Shown here one piece after another: positions 43,276 through 57,014 of a stretch of 64,000 nt of DNA (the first letter of the stretch is position 1; every line of letters starts with the position of its first letter). Location: the NCBI RefSeq assembly GCF_947623445.1, contig NC_135247.1, forward strand, positions 2,792,501-2,856,500, given 5' to 3'. Below the pieces are notes generated by a model. It made no database searches. It saw only the letters and a list, made by a program, of their open reading frames with translations, and had not been told where the DNA came from. Source of the DNA: Clavelina lepadiformis (Eukaryota; Chordata; Ascidiacea; Aplousobranchia; Clavelinidae). Made by a program: the position numbers and the translations under genes.

Positions 43276-46200
43276 TTACGTTAAAATACCCAACAACTTT
43301 GTGTAGTTTACATGAAAATGACTCATGCAGATTTGCAAACGTTGTTGACGATTCATGAAGTAAACGATTTGTTCCACAATGGTCTGAAAAAGATAAAAAT
43401 GTTGCCATTACTGTTTTATTGCCAATCTTTTGACGTGTGGGTGAAAATACTTGTTTAACACTGATAGAAAGTAATCTACCGATGGTTAACTTACGTCTAT
43501 GTGCATAAGTGTGTTAAACTCCATAAGTTGGCTCAGTTTGTCAAACTGCTCGTTTGTATATTGGAAGTTAATTGAAAGTGTTATAGGGAGATTTTCCTTT
43601 TTCTAGAAATATGTCAAATTCCGCCCAGTCATCTTCGGGCTTTCGTGGTACACGTAAGTGAAATATGAATCGTGCACTTGTCTAGATTTCTTGGAGTAAT
43701 TTCGTATACTCAAGACTATGTAAACTATGACTGTGTGATTGCGTCTATTTTAGCTAAAGCATTTACCTGGTGCTGAATAATTTCTGAAGTTGATGTTGCA
43801 CAAGACAAAGTGAATCACTATCGGCGCCTTTTCATTTTCTTCATCCCGGAACACATAACATTCTTTCAGTCCTTCTTTCTTGTATGTATCTCGGCTTATT
43901 TTTGGGAAAGGCAGTCCACTCATCTTTGCCCATTCTTCAGCCAAATACAGTTCTTTTAAATACCAGTTATCGGTTATACAAAAGCAGATGGAAATATAGC
44001 TGTTAAGATCAATTTTACTCAACCCTTGATGAAGCTACCTCCAAAGGATCCATGTCGTCTTCTTTTCTTGCGCTGAAATCAAACGAGAGAATGATGTCAA
44101 AGCCTCTCTCTGCACGTAGCATATAGGTGGGTAGGGTGAGTTGAATGCGATGCCAGCGTCAGCCAAGGAGAACTTCTTTTTGCGCACTTCCAACGGTTCG
44201 TTGATTTTTTGAAAAGCGTTGTCTGCAAGATATGGCAAAATATTTTTCTGTTGAGATGTATTTAACCTGATTACACAGATGTTTGATTTTCTAACTGTCA
44301 ACAATCGTCTACATACCAACAGAACTCATTGATATACTCCCAGCATACTGTTCATATAGATCTGAATGAGCGTTTAATTCTACATCTCTCATGTAGTTGA
44401 ATATTTTTGCAGTTCTCTGTCCTCTGGTCTGAATTGTATCACAACAAGTTTATCAACTCTAGTTATTTTAATTTACCAACTTTATAATGTGATAATTGTC
44501 TACGCCCTACGGAATCAGATAAACGTTTGTTTCAAACACAAAATTTGAGTCATTCACCAAAACACTTTTCTAAATACGATATAAAATGATACTTTGGTTC
44601 CTTTTTGTAGGTAAACGTTTTTTATTACTTGGAGATTGTCCTCCCCGAAAATCTTTTCGACCAACCAACCAGAAATTCCACCGCCACTTGTTGATTTTTC
44701 ATCGTCTTTCTCATTTTCTTCTTCTTCGTCGCTTTCATCAGCACTTCCACCCTTGCCGATAAAAGGGTTGGTGCTAGTAACAGAAGCTCTCATTTGAAAG
44801 TTTTACACGTGCTTTGTTTTGAAAACAATTTAAGTTGAAATTGTTGAAAGCTTTACATTGAATAGGCGAGTTCGGGGACCTCCAGCTTTGGGTCGAGTTG
44901 GTGCACTGGCCGCTCTTGTTCTGGTGCTTCTTCGTCGAGTGGTGTAAAAATACCCGATTCCAGCCTAGGTTCTTGGTTTTCTAGTTGCAAGTTCGTTTTC
45001 GTTGGCGTAGGATTAACTTTGAGATTTGTTTGATTTCTTTTGACGGCGTCGTCTTCTTCGTCAGTACCATCATCAAAATCGTCATTGATGGCCGCTAGTG
45101 GAACTGAAATGACATTTGAACTGATAAAATTGCATCAATAATATTTAATATTTATGTGACTTCATATTTTGGCTACGTGATGAAAGAAAATATGTATGTG
45201 CTAAATTATGCTTTTAAATTTTTTCCTCATGAAACCTGTTCGTTGCTTGAAAACATGTTATTTAGTCAATTGAAATCAGTAGTTACTTGAAATATTACAT
45301 TTTCAATATATTGCTTCAAAAATGTTGTTCACAAAAATTCTTCACATTTTATCAAAACAAACCTTCCCGTAACATTTTCATGCTGTGCTCCATGTGAGAA
45401 TAAAAATCTGCTGGTTCTGTTATCACTGTTGCCGCTGCATCTGATAAATAAGCAACATTTTCATCGCTTAGTTGATCTGTTTCATCTCCTCTTAAAATAG
45501 ATTTCAAACTCTTCCACAGCGTTTTCCACTTCCATCGTTCTTTTGCTTTGCTTTCGAAGATTTCCTTGAATAGGATGGAGAAGGCGCTCCCCCATATTCC
45601 CTTATAAAACATTTAGTGAATTCTAGAAGCAGTTTTTGCGTAAGCATTTTGGTTTTGTTTTAGTTTACCATGAGAAAATGAAGCGGACTCTCACCAAATG
45701 GTTTTGCCATACAACCTCTAAAAAACTTCGTTCCAAATTGTTTTGTGTTCATAAAAGATCCGTATTTTGCAATTCCTATTTCATATGGGGTGAATTCTAA
45801 AATCTGAAAATGTTTATTCGATCAATATTATTTTAATTTCCAGAAAATTTTGATAGATTAATTAAAATTATTAACCCAAGATAAAAAAAATCAGATTTAG
45901 GAAATTACATTTCTTGCCTACCGTGGAAAACTTTTGCGGCTTCTTTTGGGCGGACGTGGACGGCAGTCAAAATGGGCATTGGGGCATCTGACGCATCTCC
46001 ATCTTTTATCTTTTCGTCGAATTTAGACAATTTTGTGCTGTCCATGTTCTGTTATAAAAAAAATTCTACTGTGCACCACTTTGAAAAATAAAAACTCGGC
46101 GTAATTTTCACCTCTTGTCCCAGAAGAATGCTTCCAATTATTATGCCAAAAAGATCCGCGTAAGAAACCGGTTGTCCGGACGCTCTTTTTGAAATTACCG

Positions 46201-48185
46201 CACTCCTGCATTTCAGTATTTAATTGACAAAAATGTAACAAATGATTTGTAACAAAAATGTAAATCATAAACTCAGTCAGTTACCGGTATCCTGGAAAAT
46301 GTTTGAACAAAGACCAATAAGGGTTGGCTTCAATTTTCGATCGTATATCGTTGTTAGCTTCCTGAGGTCCATATTTCGGAAATGTCTCCTTGGCGTACAA
46401 TGCTGCTAGGTACCTGTAAACAGAGTCTACGCTAAAACGTCGTTCCAAAATTGTTTATAAAGTTTTACTACTACGTATAACTCACCACGATGATCCAGAC
46501 AGTCCATTGACGTTGTGATAATGATACATATCGATCATGATAATGTGATAATGATAATCATGATAATCATGATAATGTGACATGTGATAATGATACATAT
46601 CAACGATATCAATTAATGTAACATAAAATTGTGTACGACATAGAATTCTCGTCTATCGAATCAGCGAAGCATAACACTTTGTGACGTAATCGATTGCTTC
46701 CCTGTTACTGTGCGTGCATTACGAGTCTTCAGTTATCACTTAACAGTCGTATGTTCAACGCCGCAACATGTCTTTATGCTGTTGCTGTCACAATGTTCTA
46801 TTTTGATTTATTCGTTCAATGAAGCTTCAATATAATCAGATTATACAGTTGTCATTCCTGTGTCATTATTGCTGAAGTCTATCAAAGTTCACTGTTAAGA
46901 TATACACAAGTAAACAGACTTTGTAAGGAAGTGGGTAAACCTTACAGGTTAAGGTACCATATACCACTTTTCATTACAACGTACATGGAACAATCGAGGA
47001 TACCGGAATCGTGAAGAGCTTTCATAACTCCGGCGTAACCCACCATTGCTCGGTATCCACCACCTGATCCAAGTACTCCAATTACTGGAGCCTAAAATGA
47101 ATGTGATTTATATGTAGTAAAATTTAAAAGCGTTTTATCTGCGTTTTTCCACTATCTGAATTTTAATACATGTCACCTCATCAACAGAGTGTGGTCCAAT
47201 TTCTTTTTCGTATTTTTGCAGTAATTCACGGATGGATTGAAAAACCTTCTGCTTTCTTGCTTTACGAAAGTCATTTTCTTTATCGCAGAGTGTTTTTCAA
47301 GTCTAAGATCGCTTTCACATCTGATCATGACAAACAGTCATTACTGGTTTTCTGTTTGTTTAGCAAAAAGTATAGGTTATAGAAGATGTGATTTGACGAA
47401 GTAAAATTTACAAACGTTTTGCTACTGACCTTAATTCGGTCTGGAACTCTACATCCACTTGAGAGGTCTGCGTTAATTAAAAGTTTCATCCGTAAAGCGC
47501 AGATTTCGATTAATTTAGGTAAATTGCAGTATGTTACTCACCTCAACAAAGTCAAACGTTTTTGTGATAGTTTCTCCTATGCTTAACTCTGACAGTTCAA
47601 ACTTGCATGAATCCATATTTTCATCAGAAGTGTAATTTGAATCCATTAAGGTAAACTGTAATGCATTACTTGAGATTTTCATGTTTGCTATTAGATAAAT
47701 AACTGAAGTGGTGTTTACCAAATTTCGACAGTCGTACCTCAGCTGTTATTCCACTAAGGTCGTTGGGCAACAAGAATGTAAACGTTTCATTCCATTCCGG
47801 ATTCTTGTCGTTGTTGATGTATCGGGTTTGCCTGTGCGCATTTGGTGCTTTTTTAATGTAGATCTTTACATATGGATCCGGGGTATCAACTGTACAAACA
47901 CTTAAGTATCATGATTCAAATTAATTCAAACATATTTTGTGCAAACAGCGAAAAACATTTGCTCACCTAAATCTTTCAAGTATCCTTTGGAAATGTTTCG
48001 TCCTCGTAACACCGTCACCGTTAGGAAAAGACAAGGAGTAACTTCAGCCTTTACGTCAAAATTGCAAAAAAATCGTCTTATGTAGTAATTGCTGTTTACC
48101 GCTTTTACCAACTTGATGGTTGTTTAATTTTCACGTAATCATGCTCATAATTTCGTAAATTTAGTGTGTGCATTACCTGGTACAT
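43276..48185 (-). pseudogene. cPLA2 gene D, disrupted by a solo LTR and frameshifts
   Basis: The shared exon plan is present from the ATG at 48183-48185 (MYQAEVT) to the last exon 43276-43383. Several lesions are visible. Exon 6 (47177-47320) is 144 nt instead of 145, out of frame before LCDK. Exon 7 is split by a 465-bp LTR between 46513 and 46983. Exon 11 (45669-45803) is 2 nt short unless an AG 7 nt further in is used, which restores frame and drops Asp-Trp-Val. Exon 16 (44039-44222) has a 2-nt AT expansion at about 44121, just after the PYPP motif. Exon 17 begins one base late at its only nearby AG. Exon 18 has a 4-nt insertion giving an in-frame TAA and no AG before it. Its linker exon 13 (44857-45103) is the longest in the array. 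A functional enzyme is very unlikely. Confidence 0.9.
46514..46978. mobile_element. Solo LTR, 465 bp, inside gene D exon 7
   Basis: Begins TGTGATAATG and ends TCATTACA, flanked by ACGT on both sides (46510-46513 and 46979-46982). TG...CA ends with a 4-bp duplication and no coding content fit a solo LTR left by LTR-LTR recombination. Removing it with one ACGT leaves exactly 137 nt, the exon 7 length in all five paralogues. The left end is full of gataat motifs. An AATAAA occurs on the minus strand near 46,805, hinting at minus orientation. It is not the same family as the 785-bp LTR. Confidence 0.87.
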
Positions 48186-49946
48186 TGTGTATGCTTGTTT
48201 CTATCACTACAGTATTCTAATTTCCGAAATTCTTCTGCCCTACAATAAATATAGTTTACCCAAGATGTTCAAAGCATCCTTTAAGCAAATTCTTAACTAA
48301 CAGAGTTCGTATGACTGAAGGAACGACCGCATTATAAAGACGCATATATCACTTGTTAGTTATCCTTCATAAGTTTCAACTTTGTCGCCAGATAACATTT
48401 ACCGTAACATATACTATATGAGTAAAATAACAATTTTTTAAACGATTTTGTACGACTTTTATTTGTCCACAACATGGCTAAGACCTTTGTAGTTATGCGC
48501 ATTCTTCTTCAACAAGCATGTTTAAGCTATGAGTATCTGAATATTTTTGTCCGTTGTTCGAAATACACCTATCTTTATCCAATTATTTCACACTTCACAT
48601 CTAGAATCAAAGACAAAAATTTTCTTTAACACTTTTTCACCTGAACCTCCATTCAGCATGCTATTGCTGTATCTGGCTAATTTAAGTGGAGTAGCGAGAT
48701 ACAAAATACTCGAAATGAAAGTTGTTATAATATATAGTTATCAGCCGTCTCACAGATGTTAGGGTAACAAACTCTCAGCGAACAAACGGACGTGTAATTA
48801 CAGTATTACACCGCAAATTAGCCCAGGTACAGATTGATAAATGAAATGGTAGGTAATGTGTGGCAATCAAGAATTTTTTGTGTGTATTTGGTAAAGCGAA
48901 AAGCACCATTCAATGTTCACCAACCGTGACCGAAAAGCAAAGTTGTATTAGTTGCATTAGTTGTATAGTTGCTATATTGAAGTGCAACTCATACTCATCA
49001 TTGCTTCGATTTGGCATTGGCGCATCGAGTCAATGAGTGTAGAATGAGCTCTAAACTACTCTTTCTCCACATCAAGTGGTGAACTAAGAAAATTTGTAAA
49101 TTGCGGTTCCGAAATTCATTGACGTGCCATTACTGCAAGATTTGCAGCGCTATGTGTTTTATAAAGGTAACGCGAATATTAGCCAATCATCAGCCTTATG
49201 AAAGTCTCGTTAGTTATACGCTTGAAATTATAGTGGAATAGTTTGGAAGAAATTTAAAGGATAATATCTTGTAAAATTAAGTAATCAACCGATATACGAG
49301 TATTATAAATAAACAAGTTTTGCACAATTTGATCGTCTTTTTTACTCTTATTCGTTCTTCTCTTCTGTTTTTTTCTGATGTGTTTATTCGGTGTGCGTAA
49401 ATCTGTTGCAGTCATTTCAAGTTGGATCGGTCGTGAACAATGCAGTAAATTAAATGGTGCTGAGCAGTGGCTGTAGTTGAAAGTTTGCAAACGTGCGTGT
49501 GTGCAACAACTTTTGTTGCAACTATAACAAAACTATAACAGTGCGACTGTTTTTCAGGCGCTCATTTTTTCACAACATTCACAGCAATATCCGCTCACTT
49601 TCAAAGTTTTTCCGCACCTAAGTGCACATTACTCTGGAAAAATTTCATTAACGTTAAAGACAATTAATATTGACAATACCTCGTCTTTGAAAAAAGTTGT
49701 TGCGAGCTGTATGCGATATAATATACGAGAAGTGATGAATGTTAATTTAATTACGCTTTGTATAATTACAACCATTCGAAAAGGGGCTTTATAGAGTCGT
49801 CTACAATACAATCCAAAAGCAGAAAAACTAAATTGAATACACTTAAAGCCAAATTAAGCAAAATGTAACAAACAAATAAGTGATGTGTTTAAGTATAGCC
49901 TTGTCGTTGGTAGATTCCTTTTTATTTATAAACACGGTTTCATTGT
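48186..49946. other. Intergenic region between pseudogene D and gene E
   Basis: About 1.8 kb. I see no conserved exon, terminal repeat or RNA gene. Confidence 0.4.
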
Positions 49947-52900
49947 TTATTTACAACAGCGGGTCTGCAATTTCCTTTTTTGACGTTGTCGGCGGTGTAT
50001 GCAGTGAGTTATTTGATCGACGATATTCTGAAATAATCCAAAATGCTAATGTCACTTTGGCAAGCATTTGGCGAAAAGCTATGAACTTGAAAAATAATAA
50101 TAGCAAATGACAAATAAAACAAATGAACGCTGATAGAAAGTAAGCTAATCACAGAACATACAGTCGACTTACATCTATGTGCAGGAGTGTGTTGAACTCC
50201 ATGAGTTGGGTCAATTTGTCGAACTGCTCGTTTGTGTAGTTGAAGTTAAAAGTCGAATAAGGACTCTGTCCAGTCGATGGAAATATGTTGAAGTTGCCCC
50301 AATCATCTCCTCGCTTACGTTTTACTCCTTCGAATACCATTTATTTATGTTGGAGTTTCGATGCGTTAAAAGTGACCGCGAAGTTGCAATATATTTTCTA
50401 AGTCAATTACCTGGAGCTGAGTATTTTCTAAAGTTGATGTTGCACAATACAAAGTGAATCACAATCGGCGCTTTTTCATTTTCTTCATCTCGGAACACAT
50501 AACATTCTTTCAGTCCTTCTTTCGTGTATGTATCTCGGCTTATTTTCGGGAAAGGCAATCCGCTTAAATTTGCCCATTTTTCGGCGCGATAAAGTTCCTA
50601 TGCGGAGATGAATATCCATCATAGAATAATATATTTTATTGACGGTATTAACACACCTTGCCAAATATGGCTATGTGCTAACCTCTAACGGATCCATGTC
50701 GTCTTTTTCTCTTGCGCTGAAATCAAACGAGAGAATGATGTCGACGCCTCTCTCTGCACGTAGCATTGGCGGGTAAGGTGAGTTGAATGCCAGGCCCGCG
50801 TCAGCCACGTAGATTTTACTTTTGTTCACATCCAAAATTTCGTTGATTTTTTCGAAGCAATCTTGTGTGTCTGTATCGGTATTGATATTGTACGAGTATA
50901 GTATCAGAAATAATACCTTCAGACTGAGGAAAGCTTTAGCTCGTATTAAATCGGACAAAGATCCCTCATCCCTCAATCCTCGGTTACCGAGCTTGTCTTT
51001 GGGCACGCTTCGATAGTCACAAACTATGTTTTTAGCAGAACTGGAACTGTTTACCAAACCTACTGAACAGCCGCAAGCGCCATTCATGCTTTGCTTAATG
51101 CTACTATAACGATAGCGCCACTGAGTATGGAATCCGAGGAGGGGGCGTTAATTCAAGTTCGGTGATTTAACAGCTCGGTTACCAAACCAGCATATACTAT
51201 ACTTTATTTTGCGTCAACAGGAGAATTTATGTTGTTGGAAATGAGTTTTTTAACGGTGCATAACCTTACCGGCCGTATTTGGTAAAGTCGGCTTTGAGTT
51301 TGAACTCTGCAGGTCTACGTCTCTCATATAGTTGAACACTTTTGCAGTTCTCCGTCCTCTGGTCTGAAATTCACCGCAATTATAGAAAACTTGATGACGT
51401 TTTTTTAACGTTGATCATATTTTACCGATTACATGCAATTTCACTTTGGGTGAGCCTGGACCTGACGGTTCATATTGGATTTTGGTGTAATGGTATAAAT
51501 TTCTAAACACGTATGATTTTGTATAAACGTTTTCCTTACTTGAGGATCATCCACCGCATTAAGGAAACAAGCTAGGCTCTTTTCTTGCCCCTTCTTTCTT
51601 GTTAATTTTAGTTTTTTGTTCCTTTCTTTTACGTTGCCGCTTGCAACTGTTGTTTGTCTTTGCCTTAAAACATCACAAGTGAAATGTTGATATTTTTCGT
51701 TTTTTTTAGAACGTGTTTAGCATACCGCCGTAAGTTATTTGAAGGTCCTTCGTGCGATAGTTTATCCCGAGACGGTCGTTGCGATTTAAGTTGTACTTGT
51801 GGTAAACTTTCAATTATTTTCTTCTTCTTTTCCGGGATAACTTCTTCATCAGTTGTATCGTCATTGCTACGTTTTTGTCTATTCCTTAAAATGTCACATG
51901 TGAAATGTTAACAAATTTCCTTTCGACCTTTTAAAACGTCTTCAACATACCGCCGAAAGTAGTATGGACGTGTTGGGACTTTTATCTCATCTTTGGAGAT
52001 AACATCTTCGTCGGTGTCATGATCATCGTTATTGTCAGCCAGTGGATCTGAACAAAACTGAATTAAGCGTTTGCATACGTATTATATACGTAATATAAAG
52101 TATTTGTACATGTTCGGTAGAACTAGAATAAACTAATGCACAGTATTTTTGTGCGAAAACATATATGCAATTACCGACAAAAATCTTATTTCAAACGACA
52201 ACCATACAATTAAAATCACATTGCCATTGGTATTACTTTCTCGAAGCATCTTGATATACTTTTCTTCCATTTTAAGTAAGTTGTGTGACCTTTTTCTTAG
52301 TTTTTCTATCTTCCCATGTACATACTGGACTTGTGTACTTGTCGTGTCCGCTTTGTTGTCTTTTGCGAAAGTCGATTTTGTTGAAGAAAGAAATAAACGT
52401 CCTTTATCTTGATATTTCAAAGAATTATAATTGTTTACAAATAATAGTTATGTTTTCATGTTTTTTAACAGTAAAAAAGTTTTATTTGAAATCGTCAAAA
52501 CGCTTTGTGCAGTTTAAATCGTTGCGTCAATCTAAGCCACTGTTTTACTTTTCCAAATCGGAGAACGCAACCGTTCGCCAAGCCGTTACTTGCTGAAAAA
52601 CCTTTTAGGTTAGCTAGCGAAGTGGAGTTACAGAAATGTGTGGTGAAGCGTGCTTAACCATAGTATTCACAATGTGAGCATATTTTCTCAAAGTTTCTTT
52701 GGAAGTCAACAATCCAATAAATATATGCTAAAAGTATACGAGTTACACTTGAATTATCACTTCCACGACGCTTAGCGACAGTACTTGGTTCTCGTTCTTA
52801 CGACTATTATTATTTCAGCTCGAAAACCAAGGTATATCTTGAATTTGGAAAGCTCCAGAATACTTAAATTACCAGGAAAATACTTTTACTTATATTTTTA

Positions 52901-55900
52901 ATTGAAAGCTATAAAATTTATGGTTTTTACCAACTAATTCTGTCCTGGCCCTTCTGAACCTTTGCACTTGTTGTTGCTTGCCGACTGCTTGAGTTCTGAA
53001 GAATTGATGTCGTTCTTTGCTGCAACGGCCTGAATTTGTTGTACGGTCTGTATTTATAAGGAAATGTCTTAAAGTCAATAATATAGCATTATGTAGTAAA
53101 TAATTAATATAGCCATGAATAATTTTTCCGCTTATGACGATAAGTGCTCGTTAGTTATTGACTGTATTTGCGCACAGTTCTGCAATGTTTACTTTAATAG
53201 TTTTCTTGTTGTCTTTTATTCAATCTTTCATGTCTCAATAAGGCTGTGAGTAGCCACAACTGTAAACCGTATTATTGTTCTTTTCATTGCGTTGGTGTTT
53301 ACTTGAATCCGTTTTTGCAAACCATCCCAACCCTTTCCTTTGATATTAAAGGGAAGCGTTGAGTCAGGACGCGAATAAAATTGTGTCGCGGTCACCAGCT
53401 AAAAACGCTCGAGCGCTACTAAAAAGCGTTTTTTTTGCAATACATTCGATGCCTACTTAAAGGGGCAATAGATTGTGCACCACAAAGTTAACAAATATAT
53501 GAATGGAAAAAAGTAGAAGGTTTACATCACAAGATAAATACTAATACAATAGCAAATTTTAATTTCTTGAAAAAATACTAGATAACTGCAGTATATTGAA
53601 GAATTTACATGTTGGCATACCATACAATTAGACAGCAGGAAAAAGGTATCAACAAAGTTAGAAAAGTCTGATTTAACCTTTTTGTGATTTCCTCTTCCTT
53701 TGGCTTCTTCTTGTTGCTTGCCGAGTGTTCGATTTCTGGCTAATTTCTATCAAATCAAACAAAGGCAAATGAAATACCCTGTTTGTACTAGGCTATATCA
53801 TAAAGCTCCGGGGGTTGTAATTTTAGTTGATCACTTTCCCAACATAGTTTCTCTATTTCAGACCGTATCTGTTATTTTGATCCACATCGATTCCCAGAAT
53901 ATTCAGAATAATGCGCTTGGCTAAGGAACTGCATTCATCATCTTCATCTTTTTGGGCATCTACAAATAGCTTGGAATAGGCACTCCCCCAAATTCCCTTT
54001 AAACAAAAATATCCGAGTGTTCAGCACTGCAAGCGACCTTCCTTTTGGAATATCTGAATTACTTTGCCTTCTATAGGAGTAAAGATATCATTTTACCATA
54101 AGGTAATGGAGCGGACTTTCATTATATATCTTTGCTAATGCTCCTCTGAAGAACTTAGATCCGAAGTTTTGAGAGTCTATGAAGGATCCGTATTTTGCAA
54201 TTCCAACTTCATACGGACTGAACTCGACCCAGTCTAAACATTGTCTCATCAATACATGTTTAATCAAACCATAAAAAACTTTCTAGTCTTCCAATCTTCA
54301 GACGTGATATTTCCTTGAATCAAATTTTACTTTAAAAATGTTTTACCATGAAAGACGTTTGCTGGCTCTTTTGGACGAACGTGAATTGCCGTTAGGATTG
54401 GTATAGGCGCAGCCCCCTCTTTTATTTTGTCTTGAAACTTGGATAAGTTTGTGGTATCCAATTTCTACTTTAAACATCGTGTTTCAAACTACAATTTTTT
54501 GTTTTAAATATCGATAGTTCAAAATGTACTGAAACCTCTTGTCCGAGCAGAGTCTGTCCACACATTCTTCCAAAGTAATCCGTGTAAGAAGTAGGTTGTC
54601 CGGATTTTTGTTTTAAACGAACTGCATTCCTGCTGTGGATGAAAGGTTTAATTATTTTACTTAGTGTTTACCTTAAAATAGTACAGTAAAGGGGAAGTTG
54701 TCTCTGCCAGTACGTTACCTGTGTTCTAAAAAATTTTTGAATTGAGTCCATAAAATGTATCCATCTATTTTCGATCGTATATCGTTGTTGGTTTCTTGAG
54801 GTCCGTGTTTAGGAAAAGTTTTGTTTGCGTATAAGGTTGCAAGGTACCTGATTAGTGATTATAACATTAAGTTAAAAGAAACTAGAAGGCTTCGTTTAAA
54901 AAAATGTTGCTAAGGTTATGTTACATAATACAGTAAACTTAAGATTAACATTATATAACTCACCACGACGATCCAGACAATCCTTTGACGTACATGGAGC
55001 AATCGAGGATACCAGTATCGTGCAGAGCTTTCATAACTCCGGCATAACCCACCATCGCGCGAAATCCTCCTCCTGATCCAAGGACTCCAATTACTGGAGC
55101 CTGAAATAAGTTAAATTACCTGAGATTGTTTAGCTTTAAGGCTTAGAAACGGCATTCCACCATTATCTAAAGGCTAAAACACGATACCTCATCAGCAGTA
55201 CGTGGCCTGCCATCCTTTTTATGCTTTTGCAGCAACTCACGCATGAAGTGGAAAACCTTTTGCTTTCTTGCCTTGCGAAAGTCATTTTCTTTGTCGCAAA
55301 GTTCAGTTCCAAGCCGGAGATCGGTTTCACAGCTGGCCATAAAAAAATTAATCCAAATCAAAAAATTCATAACTGGTTTTGTGTTTGATTAGCGGAAAGC
55401 AAGCAGATGTTATACAAGACTTACAGCACTTTACGAGCTGGTTTTACAACGTTAGTATTACTGACCTTATTTCAGTGTGGAATTCTACATCTACTTCAGA
55501 GCCCTATGTTACATAAACGTTTTACACATAAATAAAGGTGTTTGAGAGCGCATATAATTTGATCGGCAAGCCGAAGTTGTCGTCGTTACACAGACCCTTA
55601 AGTGTATACTTCACTTACAATTTGTGATGTTACTCACCTCAGCAAAACGAAAATTCTTAGTGACAGTTTCTCCAATGCCTAACTCTGACAGGTCGAATTT
55701 GCGTGTATTTATACTGTCATCGTACTTCAAGTCTTTATCCATCAAGGTAAACTATATATAACGCATGTATTCGAGAACTTCCTTCACATAACTTACTTGT
55801 TATGTTAAGGAATTCCAATAAACACCTTGACGAATCTAAGGCCAGCAAACAATAACTTAATTTAAATTTTCAAAACGTCAACAGTCCTATACCTCCGCCG

Positions 55901-56328
55901 TTATTTCGCTTAAATTGTTGGGCAACAAGAATGTAAACGTCTGGTTCCATTCCGGATTCTTTTTGTTGTCGATGTACCGAGTTTTCATACATGCATTTGG
56001 TGACTCTTTGATGTAGATTTTTACGTATGGATCCGATTTAGAAACTACACAAACACGCGGGCTATGAAAGATCTATTCAAACTGCTGCTGTAGCTTACAT
56101 TTAATGTAAACAAATTTCACTCACAAGGATCTTTTTTTGGGATGTTTCTTCCTCGTAACACGGTCACCGTAAGAAAAATACAAGAAGTAACTTCAGCCTT
56201 TATGTTAAAATGCAAGAAAGTTGTAAAAAGTGGTGATTGTTGTATATTTTTGCCAACTAGATGGTCATTTAATGTCGACGTAAAACACGAACATACACAT
56301 AATTTACAGTCTGAATTACCTGGTACAT
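49947..56328 (-). CDS. PLA2G4: Cytosolic phospholipase A2 gene E, expanded linker
   Basis: Clear exons: 56320-56328 (MYQ), 56125-56197, 55893-56044, 55638-55751, 55466-55503, 55188-55332, 54964-55100, 54719-54847, 54536-54629, 54347-54464, 54097-54233, an exon starting at 53996, then 51270-51363, 50683-50870, 50411-50597, 50173-50327 and 49947-50027. GSGGGFR, GLSGS and ADAG are intact and in frame. The first C2 calcium loop reads SKSDPY, so the first Asp ligand is lost. Between about 51,530 and 53,996 the linker is spread over extra small exons, including candidates at about 53,690-53,750, 52,930-53,050, 52,240-52,410 and two tandem copies at 51,690-52,050. I could not fix all linker splice sites or phases, and one candidate (52,9xx) reaches a TAG near its donor. 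The ends are solid and catalysis looks intact; the linker model is uncertain. Confidence 0.8.
51680..52048 (-). repeat. Tandemly duplicated linker segment in gene E
   Basis: Two minus-strand segments share the layout acidic DxxTDEEV/DTDEDV, then a spacer, then RRYAKHVLK/RRYVEDVLK, then a shared intron stretch (acatttcac, ttttaagg). The copies run at about 52,048-51,890 and 51,886-51,690. A third partial start lies below 51,680. This is an intragenic exon-plus-intron duplication enlarging the acidic linker. Confidence 0.65.
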
Positions 56329-57014
56329 TGTGGTTGCTTTTTCTGTTACTCCCAAGCCTTCAAATGGGTCCTCTAAGTCAGTCCTCATCTAAGCGTGTGC
56401 TTACATTAGCGACCTTTTCCTATTTCTGGTTCGAAGAAACCAGCAGTTAACTGTATCATATTGTATTACAAAGAGTAAACAAGGCGATACAAAAATGTAA
56501 ATACAACGACAAACGACAAATACAATTTAAATACAACGACAAACTGCGATATGTAGTTTTTGAGTAATTAGGGATTGTAAACTACTGTGCAGATTCACAC
56601 CAGTGTAGTGTTACGTGTCTGATTAGTGATTACGTGTTCGTTTGTAAATGATCTTCAGTACACAAAGCGTAATTAAACTAGCATTCATCACTTCTTTTAT
56701 TACCCCACACAGCTCGAAATAGCTTTTATCAAAGACGAGTCGTTGTCAATAGTAATTATACCCTTGGACTATTATTCTATTGAATTATACCATATAGGCC
56801 TACTGTGTACAAGCGTATGTCAAAACAAGAATGTCAAATTGCCTAAAATTTGCGGTTAGAATTTTAATACATGATCTCACGAAGGTCGCATCAATTCGAT
56901 TTAATTTTAAAATAAAGTATAGCAATATTTTTTCAGACCCACGAGACCCATTAAAAAATCTGAAATATCCCTAAAAAGCGTAAAATATTAAAGCATTTAA
57001 AAATAATCACCGCT
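56329..57014. other. Upstream of gene E, nothing recognised
   Basis: Probably promoter sequence of gene E. Two short near-repeats with acaacgacaaac occur around 56,505-56,545. No exon or element was identified. Confidence 0.4.

Noticed and set aside
46514..46600. gataat microsatellite
   Set aside because: It is the end of a sequence with TG...CA termini and a flanking ACGT duplication, better explained as part of a solo LTR.
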